From Globomyces pollinis-pini (taxonomy: Eukaryota > Chytridiomycota > Chytridiomycetes > Rhizophydiales > Globomycetaceae): DNA of 41,546 nt. The stretch lies in the NCBI GenBank assembly GCA_025399215.1, contig MU621241.1, positions 1 through 41,546 on the forward strand, written 5' to 3'. The position numbers were made by a program, and so were the translations under genes. The notes below the pieces were generated by a model. That model did no database searches. It was not told the DNA's origin and saw nothing but the letters and a program-made list of their open reading frames with translations. This document shows, piece after piece, positions 29,800 to 38,998 of the stretch. Every line of letters begins with the position of its first letter. Position 1 is the first letter of the stretch.

Positions 29800-31995
29800 A
29801 TGGATCCAATCACTATTGCTAGTTACATATTTGACGGTGGTAAAACTATTCTGGGTCTCTTGGAGCGAAGAACTTCTAATTTGGATAAGCGAATTGATTT
29901 TGATTTACTACTGGGTAAATGGAATAAGGCTGAGGAAGTCATCAACACCATTGTTCAAAAGAATGGAAAACTACCTAAAAACATCAGAGACAGTCTCATT
30001 GTAGGAATCCAAAATAAGATAAAATCTATTGCAGAAGCACTAGCTTATGATTATGATTCCACTGGAGAATCCCAGAAGCAAAATGTCAAATCCAAAGTGA
30101 AATTATTCCTCACCAATCCTGACGATATCGAAAAACAAATCCAGCAAGTTTTGTCTTCCATTGACCATTTGATTGATTTAGCGGACGATAGTAGTAAATC
30201 TACATCTGTCAATCAATCTGTTCAAATGGTCATTGACGGGAAACTATCGACTTTGGAGAAAGAACTTGAAATATTAAACATCAAACTTTCGACCTCAATT
30301 TTGAATGTGGATGTTGATTACTCTGTTGCCATGTCCCCAGAGAGTGTCAGTTTTTGGCGTGATAGAATCCAGCCAAGTCAAATTGATATTTCTTCACTTC
30401 CATTTGAGGTATGGTTGGGTTTCTTATTTTGTTTGTAGAGATATGTAGCATCTTGGGCACGATTCGTTCGTATGATTGAATTACACTGTGTCATTCCTCC
30501 ACTGCCTATATTCACAACATTGGGTGATCATATTAGCAGTTTGAAAAACTCAGGAACCCATTTAGAATATATCACAGAAGGTAGAAAAATGGGTGGACAA
30601 GTCATTGTGTCTCAAAAAGCGGGACTTTCTGTTCAATCATTACGTTTCTATTGGAGACAAGCATTTCAACGCGCTTTGGATCCTTATATGCATGGATACG
30701 TTCATCCAGAGGCATATTTCAATTTTTTGAAATATCAATCTCTTTCAATGTGTATCTACAATACGATTATATGCACCGCCGGTATTGGATGCATTGTGGA
30801 ATGTAAACGAGAACAGAAAGACTTGCAAGGAATTGATCAAAATCAAAATGATTACCTTGGTATGACACCATGCAAAATTTTGGCACTCCCTGACGGCGAA
30901 TGGTACGCTGTGCAGTATTTACAAAGTGGGCAAACGGAACGAAAGAGAAACGGCCTTTGGTGTGCTGGAGGGTTTGCTCTTGATGCATCTATTTCGATCC
31001 AAGAATCCAGGCATTCGTGGACAGATTCCGTTATTAAGACTCTGAAAGTAACCCCAGAAGGATACGTAATCAATGATAAGCTTATCCCCATCCCATCCAA
31101 TCCAACAGTTTTTACCAGTCATGTTACACTTGGATTCTCCAAGGAATTCATTACAACTCCGAAAGTGGGGCAACTTGTTCAATGTAAACGCAGTGACTCA
31201 AGCAATTGGATAGATGCGGTTTACAAAGGGCCAGAAGTCTATGAATTTCTTGATGGCTCAGTCACTGACACCGATGCTGCTTCGCAATCAACTTCGGAAA
31301 TTGAAAGTACAGATGAAAATGATATATTTGGCGGTATGGGTTTCCTAGAAGATCAAAATCATACGACTTTAAAAGTTCGCCCTTATAAATGCTTAGATAT
31401 CGGAGATACTGTGGAAGCTCCATTGTCTTGGGAAGCGTACAATAACAAGGAATTCGGTATTACTGACTCCCAAGTTATGACTCTTGCCCGCATCGTAGAT
31501 GTACAGGGAGACAAATTTGGCATTAGATATATTGGAGATGCATCACATTTCAATACTTCACACTCTCCATACTTTATTGAAATGTCTCGTATCCGCCCCG
31601 CTTCTATGTCCCAGCGATTCCACATGGATGGACAATGTTCCATTCCTGAATCTCAAGTATCTCGGCCAGAATACTGGCAAATTTTCAAAGATAAATCAAC
31701 AGAAAAAGAAGATTTTGCAAATGTTGACGAGAAGATAGTGTTGGAACAGTATGCTTCCGCCACGTCTAAATTGGATGCAGCGTTTAAAATGAGTTTGCAA
31801 GAAGAAGATCTTTGGGAGCCTATCAATCCTATCATTCCGAAAACTCGACAATCTACATCCGATTCATCTAGTTCAAATGGGACTGCGATTGAACCAGTTG
31901 GCGAACCCACTTTTCCACAAATGGCAGCAGTTAAGCTATCAGCAGCTGAGGAACAAAACTCCAAGACGTGGAAGTTATCTAGTTTTTGTCAATGA
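29800..31995 (+). CDS. Unrecognised 721-residue protein
   Basis: Starts MDPITIASYIFDGGKTILGL. The N-terminal 200 residues are helical and charged, including an EKELEILNIKLS segment. The middle includes MGGQVIVSQKAGLSVQSLRF and YWRQAFQRALDPYMHGYVHP, which has a helix-loop-helix feel. The second half has short beta-rich units resembling Tudor/SH3-like barrels: VGQLVQCKRSDSSNWIDAVY and IGDTVEAPLSWEAYN, the latter leading into RIVDVQGDKFGIRYIGD. The last 120 residues are S/T/E-rich and probably disordered. Such barrels often bind methylated peptides, but this is inference. One intron, 30409-30438 (30 bases), keeps frame. The start is the first ATG of a frame open further upstream. It sits in the unique core of the inverted duplication next to a SET gene. 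Confidence 0.75.
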
Positions 31996-32081
31996 GCCCA
32001 ATGGACCAAAATAAAAGACTATAGACAACAACAATCAGTGATGTTTTGTTATATTTCAAGGTTGTAAACTGAGTTTGAAGG

Positions 32082-32907
32082 TTGATTGTCATGTACACAG
32101 TCCCGCTACAGATTGCTTCGTAGTGTGTATGTCATATCAATGCGTTCGTATTAAATGAAATGATCCGTTTTGTGTTTGCTTTATGCTTTTTACACACTAA
32201 ATGCGTTCGTGACCAACAAAAAAAGCATCTGAAAACGTATAAATTATCGCCAACATCCAAAGAATAGCCAAAATCCAAATTAACTTAATGATCCAATTCA
32301 ATTATTTCGCACATGTATTTCAGATCAATTTGTACGCAACCTACATCTACTACCTGCTGTTCAACTTCCCTTGGGGTGTGTTTGTATTTGTATGGGGGGT
32401 TACAACGGCTTCCACCAGCATCCCACTACTGATTCTTTTTCCTATCGGCATCGCGCTTCTGTACATCTCATGTCGATCCTGGATCTACCTATTTCAATTT
32501 GAAATATATATGCATTCTTTTCTGTTTGAAGAGAAAGTTGGTATGGATTCTCTCAATCTGGAATTGAATTATGAGAATGGACTACTGAAGCATGTGAAAA
32601 GTACGGTACTAAACGGAACAGTTTGGAAAATGTTTTTGTATTTGGTATTGTTTAAATTCCCGTCTTCTATTGTTATGTTTGTATTGACATTATTACCATT
32701 TGGACTTTATACTGGGAATTGGAATACGAATTTACTGATACCCTTTTTAGCGGACTTTTTCTCGATACCAGTTTGGTGTGGGTATGTGATTGCGATTGCG
32801 TTTACGGTTGTTACTTTCCCTGTTCTGCTCTGGTTCACTGGGGTCGTTTACCTCAAAGAACGTCAATTTATTCGTATCTGTGTTTCTTAATATATTATCT
32901 AAAATGA
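32082..32907. repeat. Right arm of the approximately 0.83 kb inverted repeat
   Basis: Reverse complement of 26570-27397. It covers about 200 bases of upstream sequence and the whole membrane-protein gene and ends about 17 bases after its stop codon. Confidence 0.92.
32288..32890 (+). CDS. 200-residue membrane protein, copy 2 (putative sensor-domain type)
   Basis: Copy of the gene at 26587-27189 on the other strand, 198 of 200 residues identical (V in VWGVTTAS, T in LLWFTGVV). Intronless, with the same two-half membrane layout. At the codon-184 region and elsewhere the nucleotide changes are few and mostly silent. It faces ceramidase B tail to tail (100 bases apart), mirroring the arrangement of copy 1 and ceramidase A. 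Confidence 0.8.
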   Translation: MIQFNYFAHVFQINLYATYIYYLLFNFPWGVFVFVWGVTTASTSIPLLILFPIGIALLYISCRSWIYLFQFEIYMHSFLFEEKVGMDSLNLELNYENGLLKHVKSTVLNGTVWKMFLYLVLFKFPSSIVMFVLTLLPFGLYTGNWNTNLLIPFLADFFSIPVWCGYVIAIAFTVVTFPVLLWFTGVVYLKERQFIRICVS

Positions 32908-32989
32908 CTATCGTCAGAATTTTTTGAGCGAAAACGAAATATAATTCGTCAAAGTGTCTTGGAAATCAGTTAGAATTAGAGTTCTTTTA

Positions 32990-33947
32990 TTATACTTCAA
33001 TTGGCTTCTTATCTGCTGATACTTCTACCACTTCTCTGTTTGTTAAAATGACAGGATAAGGCCCAAACCATTTCACATACACATCCTTGTTACCTTGTGT
33101 GATAAGTCGCATGTAGTTGGCCAACAAATAAAGACAATATGCTGATAACCCGGTCCACATATGCCACCAACCATGAAATTGAAGAAACACTGATAGAATA
33201 CCGATTTTACCCCTTAATTCACGTAATTGATCACAAGCCAAATTATCGGTATTCCAGAATCCAAATGCGATCAAATATCCGCTTATAGCGACTGTCAATA
33301 TAATAGCTAGCTCTCGAGTATGTCCAGGATTGGTTTTCGACAATTTCCAAATCTGATAAATTGGCAATATCCCTACCACTAGTACCAATACTCCAAAAGC
33401 GGCCGCGAATATGTGAAAGTTGAATGTGATGGTGTAGTAGATGCTAGTACCGATAGAATAGATTGCTAATATGACTAACGATGGAATATCTCGACCGCCA
33501 AACACATTCCATAGACAATATACATACAATGTCATCCTACGAAATCATAAAATGGAAACAAATGTTTACCCCCAAATCATTGGCAATTCATCTGAAAGTT
33601 GTAATTGTCGAGTCAATGTCATATGAAATAGCCAGCTACCTAAATTTCAATAACCAATATAGATATACCAACTCCAATGACAAATAATCCAATGTATGGT
33701 AAATAACATCGTAATTCTGATTTAGTTTTCCTTGCACTCCATAACCCAATCAATGCCAACACCATATAATTCAAATTTGTGAGTGTATTCCACCATTCAG
33801 CAATATAGAATGATACAATATAATTTTCTTCACACCAATCCATTGATGAAGTAGCACTAATATTAATATTGATTTTCATTACCTCCAAAATCCTACTTTA
33901 CTGGCTGGATCAATACCATTTAACGCTTTCTCGACTTGATATGGCAT
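32990..33947 (-). CDS. Alkaline ceramidase, paralogue B
   Basis: Same activity as paralogue A. The product is about 289 residues. Marks: GFWSATSSMDWCEENY, AEWWNTLTNLNY, SWLFHMTLTRQLQLSDELPM, NTDNLACDQLRELRGKIG and LQFHGWWHMWTGLS. The N-terminal exon (MPYQVEKALNGIDPASKVGFW) is found only by splicing: intron 33857-33882 (26 bases) interrupts the GFW-S joint, and paralogue A lacks it. Introns 33640-33668 and 33537-33569 match the two introns of paralogue A in place and phase. Protein identity with A is clearly lower (roughly half by eye) than between the adjoining membrane-protein copies. Outer right arm of the inverted duplication. Confidence 0.93.
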
Positions 33948-34971
33948 TTGATTCTTGGATTTGTTTTTGTAAAGTTCACATTCATTGCTTTTTCAATAGG
34001 GTTTTGTATCACTTTAGGAAATCACAAACGGTTTATTTCCACAACTTTCACGTTCCAAAACCCTAAAACTTATATCCTGTCCAATGGATTGTGGTAAACT
34101 TCTTCTTGTCTGATGCCCCAAGTGTTGTGATGAATTGACAATTCGACATTAAAGACTTTGGTATTCATTGTACATTGAATGGAATTTGGAAAATCAAGAT
34201 TTAAAGACCCATTGTTGCACAAGGCTCGTGTGCCGCATTCTCCCCTTTTCATTGGTCAATTTTTGGCATTGTGACACACAATGTTTGAACAACCCTGCTT
34301 TTAAAGTAGTGTATGTAAAGGTAATGAATGTATAGACAAATTTTATTTTTGTTTTTATTCCAGTTTGGTTCACCAGGTAGCTATCGATTTTTAAAAAAAT
34401 TCAAATAGGTATTACAAATCAAGAAATTTTTATCTTGTCAACAGATGCTTTTCAATACAAAAAAATCATTGCAAGTTCACCGACTACCCAATCACAAAGC
34501 CAGCGCAAAATCAATTATAAATCCAATTGAGTAGAGCATTACTGTTTGGGTTAGTTGACTGCCATTTTGTGCCATGAAATACTATAATGTATAGAGTTAT
34601 AGAACCAATTCCAATACGATTCAAAAACTTGTAGACATATAGGTACTTGATGCAATAGTGAACAGTTCGAGTTCCATTGTTGACAAGTACATCTAATTTA
34701 CGGTTACCATGTCATAACAAATATCTCAACACCACAGGTAATATTAATATATTATTACTACGGGAGGCTAATTGAATCAAACGACTTGAGCAGTAATTTC
34801 TATGCGAAATCAAGTAGAAATTCTTTCCGAATTCGCAAAGAAAAAGTTGCTAAACTATTTCAATTCGGTTAGGCTCCCATAGTAACATACTTTTTTGTTG
34901 ACACACTCTTTGCATCGACGGAATACAAAATTGCATAAAAAGCATAAAAAAAAAAAATCATTTGATGTTAT
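33948..34971. other. Intergenic stretch of about 1 kb
   Basis: No supported gene; a 60-codon minus-strand frame at 34070-34252 has no features. It contains an imperfect inverted repeat (34755-34771 with 34869-34885) and an A-run before the BCKDHA stop. Confidence 0.55.
34755..34885. repeat. 131-base segment bounded by imperfect 17-base inverted repeats
   Basis: TTACTACGGGAGGCTAA (34755-34771) and the reverse complement of 34869-34885 agree at 15 of 17 positions. A shorter TGCGAA/TTCGCA pair lies inside. The size would fit a degenerate miniature transposable element or a structured RNA. No target-site duplication was recognised. Confidence 0.4.
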
Positions 34972-36447
34972 TTATTTAGCATGTTGATCAATAGAATTGA
35001 AATGCGTTGGATACTTTTTCAACAACCGATTCAATTCCGCTTCTTGTTCAACAAGATGTTGAGGTAATGTATCATAAACATCAGTAAATAAACCTTTCAA
35101 GGATGGTTTTTTACGTTTTTCGGCTTTACCAAAGGCTTTCAAGACTTGTTTACGGATTTCACTACTTTTGGTTTTTTCTTTTTCTGCATCCCATAGGTTT
35201 TGTTTTTCAAGATATTTACGGAATCGATTGATGGGGGAGGCGGATTCTTGCCAATTGGCTACTTCTTGCTTGGATCGATAAGCCGATGAATCATCTGATG
35301 TACTATGATGTGATACACTTGTTTGTTAGTATAAAATCTTACCGATAAGTCATGGCTTCAATCAATACTGGTCTAGATTCACTTAATGCAATTCGTTTCG
35401 CTTCCTTGACAGAATTGTAAACAGCCTACAATAATCAATATGTTACAAAAAAATTTACGAGGGCATCATTTCCATCAACACGAATGGTAGCAACTCCATA
35501 ACCATGACCTCGTGCTGCAATTCCATCCCCTCGATATTGTTCAATACATGGTGTTGAAATGGCATATCCATTATTTCTACAAAAGAAAATACATGGACTT
35601 TCAGTTGTAGCAGCCATATTTAAAGCAGCATGAAAATCACCCTCAGAAGCCGCTAATCCATAAAAAACATTATAACCAAACCTGATAATTGTTAATTCAA
35701 AAATGTTATGTTTACCTCCATCCCCGAAATAGCATAACGATACCGCTTGTTTACCTTCGAGCTTGAGAGCGTAAGCAGATCCAACAGCTTGTGGTATTTG
35801 AGTCCCCAAAGGTGAAGAAATAGTTTGAAAATTCAATTTATTGGATCCATAATGTACAGGCATTTGACGACCTTTACCATAATCCAAATCATTGGAATAC
35901 ATTTGATTCATAAATTCATCCAATGTAAATCCACGATAGAGTAATACTCCAGCTTCACGATATTGACTTGAATTTAGATACTTGAGATTACCCATAGATG
36001 ACATCATCGAGAGTCAAAGCAGCAGCACTTCCCATATGAATAGCTTCTTCTCCATAACTAGTCATGTAGAATGAAATACGACCTTGACGTTGTGCTTCAT
36101 ACATGATCATATCCATTGTATTCAACGTAATCATATTTGTATACATTTTCAATAAAGTATCATTATCAATCTATAAATTGTTAATGAAAAGAAATAACTG
36201 ATAATGGATCTTTAGAAATGACATTTCCATCGGTATCCAAGAACCTATAGGTAGGAATAACAGGCCAATCCCGATCAATTTTCAAAGATTCAGTATATTG
36301 TGATAAAGGTGCACCAGGAAAAGCAACATTTGTTTGACTATACAATCGATTTAAACAGGATTGATTATAGGTTGGTTTATAAAGTCTGGAGGTCGGTTTA
36401 TAGAGTTGGTAACATCTGTTTAGGATTTTCATGGATTGTATCGTCAT
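34972..36447 (-). CDS. BCKDHA: Branched-chain 2-oxoacid dehydrogenase E1 component, alpha subunit
   Basis: Thiamine-diphosphate-dependent decarboxylation of the 2-oxo acids of Val, Leu and Ile in mitochondria. The product is about 433 residues. A presumed transit peptide ([20 protein letters not shown]..., rich in K/R/Y, no acidic residues) leads to [13 protein letters not shown]. Conserved blocks: [42 protein letters not shown], the cofactor motif [18 protein letters not shown] with [25 protein letters not shown], and the phosphorylation-loop region [16 protein letters not shown]. Introns: 36171-36198, 35967-35991, 35653-35715 (two units), 35426-35458, 35318-35342. Frame is kept. The frame is open upstream of the chosen ATG (36447); an internal ATG at 36432 is also possible. 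Confidence 0.95.
35653..35715 (-). other. Chain of two complete GT-AG intron units in BCKDHA
   Basis: The 63-base intron is 35682-35715 (34, GTAAAC...TCAG) plus 35653-35681 (29, GTTTGG...TTAG), joint AG|GT. The conserved GDGAASEG cofactor motif spans the outer splice sites and fixes them exactly. Confidence 0.85.
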
Positions 36448-36626
36448 TGGAAAAAAATAAAGGATTTTAAATGACTTTTTTAGATGGGTAACGTGACGTT
36501 TTGTTGAACGGTTTTTGTCACACACCCCACTTTTGTCATTAACCTTTCAATACACGACAAGATTGGAATGATTTACAGAAAAACAAATATATAACAAGAA
36601 GAAAAAAAAGAGATACAAGATCAAAC

Positions 36627-38862
36627 TCAATTCAAATGTGTCATTTCTACAGTTCCAGTCACTCTATCCATTAAAGGAATTTCTTCACGTTCATCACCAT
36701 TTTTACCACCCACAAAAGCAATTGCATCCAATCGACCTCTTCCAACATCTACCTTACTAAAAATAAACACAGGCATGACAAGCATGATCAATAAAAACCA
36801 AAAACAATATCTTTTATCACCTAATTCGCCAATGATGCCTACAATCAGTGGTCCGATCCATGCTGAGCCTTTATCGGTGATTTCTAAGAGTTTGGTCAAA
36901 TAAAAAGGTTACCGTAGAGGGAAAAAAATTCGGATTCGTGTCCGATGGGTAATAATTCTGAGAAGAGTACTCGACAGGAGGATTGGGATGCACCTATGAT
37001 GAATGGCATATCATGATACCTATTATATGATTTTATATCACCATACCTAAAATCAATCAAATTTGCATCGACAATTACCTATCAATGTCAAATTTAAATA
37101 GACAAATACCTATCATCAAATATTAAAAGAGTCACAAACCTAACTATGAGCAACGTAAAGAACAAACCTAGTAAAAACCCATGATAGAAAGCCAAGACAT
37201 AAATTTCCCATTTGGCTTGAATACCAATGGAGCCTTTTGGGGTCAGAAACCCCATCAATCCATATAACGGCAACAGACAATACAAAGCACTTTGACGCAC
37301 CAAGACATCCTTTGTGGACCAACGGTAATGATGTTGGATGGAAATCCAAATACGGTTACCAAAGGCGGCAGCAAAGGGGGTGATGATGGCAGCAATGATC
37401 AGTCCGGATTGGGATACACCCAGTTCGGATTGGCAGTAAAGGATAGCTACGGTGGAGATTGTAAAGATTCCATCGGAAAATATAAACCAACCAAGTAGGA
37501 ATGTGAATAAATCTTTGAGTTGGGCGGCTTTTGATAAAGTGGAGCGAACTTGGTGGATCAATAAAGGAGGGTACTTACGACTTTTGAGTGAGTAGAGAAT
37601 GTAATTTTCACCGGGTGGTAGTGGTGGACCAGGTCTTGGTTTCAGGTGTGTATTTGTATATGTCAAGAGAGTGATTAATTGCCATAAACAAGCGAATGCG
37701 ACACCAATTTGAAGGGGATATACGGCAGTGACACCCCATTGGGTACCAGATCCGACGGCGAGAGCAAAGACAGCAGCAATGATCAGTTGGATGACAGCAG
37801 CCAGGTATCCGACTACGAAACCATGGCTTGATATTTGGTTACTGATTTGTTCACGAATGGCTGGGTCATTGTTGGATTCGATGACGGTTGGGTGGAATCG
37901 TGTTAGAATTGGTACCTGCGATGTTAGTTTTAAGGATTGGTTTGAGTAATTTAAGACTGACAAATTGAGATTCTATTAGAATTGTTTCTGAATGAATGTA
38001 ATGAATCACTAGAAGTGATTCTTAAGCGTAATATACTTAGGATGAATGAAATTATTCAAAAGTGATTTTGACGAGTGATGGATACTATGAATCAAAAAGT
38101 GATTTTTGTGTAGATGATAAATGGAAGAAATACAAGATCTATGGTTTACCCAAGCGTAATAAAAGACAAAGGAAGCGCCATGAAAGACGTTTGCAAAGAT
38201 AAAGAGGAATATAGCTGACCAAAAATGAGCTAAGAAGTGAATGAAATCAAAGTACCATCTTTTGTAGCAAAGATGATAAAGGAACCTAATAGAGCACTTA
38301 TGGCAGCAAATCCGATAAGAAAAGTTTTACGATGATTCTACATTTAGAGTGGGAAGAAGGTACTCCATGATCTGCGATAGCACCAAGAGAGATAAAGAGA
38401 ACGAATTGGATTAATACAGAAATTGTAGTTGCGACTACACTTGATTAGTATGAGAATGGATAATCAAGACACGTAATTAGTATGAGAATGGATAATCAAG
38501 TCATTTAATTAGTATGAGAATGGATAATAAAGAGAATGTGAATTTGAGTAAATGATAGAGAACATACAAAAGACAGCGGAAGAAGTATCAATGAAATAGT
38601 TGTAAAATTTCACGTCACAAGAATAAGCTTCGTTAGTGATACATGGGATGGAATGATTTGAATGTTGTACACCCGAATGAGCTTTTGTATTATTATAATA
38701 AATGTATACCGGCCATATGTTGTAGTATTATAGGAAAAAAGACACCATTAGCTAGTACACTATATTTTTTTAGGGTATGAATGATTACGAGTAACCTTCA
38801 GCAGCGAAAGCGAAAGAATACCAAGCTTTTAATTCTAAATCAGCGACCGGAGAGTAATCCAT
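36627..38862 (-). CDS. ATG22: Atg22-like vacuolar MFS transporter
   Basis: Fungal Atg22 exports amino acids from the vacuole after autophagic breakdown. The product is about 513 residues, near the family length, with about 12 hydrophobic segments. Marks: MDYSPVADLELKAWYSFAFA, then FFPIILQHMA, an early lumenal cysteine-containing loop and FIDTSSAVF; ISVLIQFVLFISLGAIADH; FHGASFVFYYAW then VPILTRFHP; FLLGWFIFSDGIFTI; and FHGFLLG-like YHGFLLG then ASQSSCRVLFSELLPIGHE, LYEITDKGSAWIGPLIVG. Introns: 38752-38795 (44), 38682-38709, 38435-38567 (133, with 32-base repeats), 38338-38363, 38230-38255, 37916-38149 (234), 36994-37167 (six units), 36884-36912. Total keeps frame. A further in-frame 30-base intron may exist in the loop encoded near 37550-37580. 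It shares a 136-base promoter with the Tbf1-like gene. Confidence 0.85.
36994..37167 (-). other. Chain of six complete GT-AG intron units in the Atg22-like gene
   Basis: The 174-base intron divides with no remainder into 37140-37167 (28), 37110-37139 (30), 37079-37109 (31), 37047-37078 (32), 37020-37046 (27) and 36994-37019 (26). Each unit starts GTTT, GTAT or GTAA and ends TAG, and all five joints read AG|GT. Units 2, 3 and 4 look related (xxTTGTxxxTxxAAATTTGAxxTTGAT pattern). The outer borders are set by YHGFLLG joined to ASQSSCRVLFSELLP. Confidence 0.88.
37916..38149 (-). other. Long 234-base intron with short internal repeats
   Basis: Conservation of ...FVFYYAW / VPILTRFHP around it fixes the borders. 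Inside are several copies of AATCACTTTT-like sequence and a small palindrome AATCACT-AGA-AGTGATT (38003-38019 region). Unlike the chains it contains no AG|GT joint. Confidence 0.7.
38435..38567 (-). repeat. 133-base intron with three 32-base tandem repeats, each with a TACTAAT motif
   Basis: On the plus strand the 25-base cores start at 38444, 38476 and 38508, an exact 32-base period. Two cores are identical and the third differs by one base. On the coding strand each copy carries CATACTAAT, a perfect branch-point consensus. The repeat length equals that of the intron units in the chains. The last copy together with its flank reads as GTCTTG...TGTAG, intron-like by itself. Confidence 0.85.
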
Positions 38863-38870
38863 AATTTATA

Positions 38871-38983
38871 ATTAGGGTTATTCTCTAATTAGGGTTACTT
38901 CTTTTGAATTAGGGTTAGTAATTTATAATTAGGGTTATTTTGGTAGGGTTATGATATGAATTTGTTAGGGTTGGTTAGGGTTA
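38871..38983 (+). promoter_or_regulatory. Seven TTAGGG-type boxes in the shared Atg22-like/Tbf1-like promoter
   Basis: TTAGGGTTA or close forms at 38872-38880, 38889-38897, 38909-38917, 38929-38937, 38944-38951, 38965-38972 and 38975-38983, all in the same orientation. They fill the 136 bases between the two divergent start codons. The spacing is irregular (about 10-20 bases), unlike a true telomere repeat. Predicted sites for the telobox protein encoded immediately downstream. Confidence 0.85.
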
Positions 38984-38998
38984 GTATAATTTTTTTGA

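Noticed and set aside
37916..38149. A seventh unit chain
   Set aside because: The 234-base intron has several AG and short repeats but no AG|GT joint, so it cannot be divided into GT-AG units.
38444..38532. CRISPR array
   Set aside because: Three 25-base repeats with 7-base gaps inside a eukaryotic intron; spacers are far too short and no cas genes are present.
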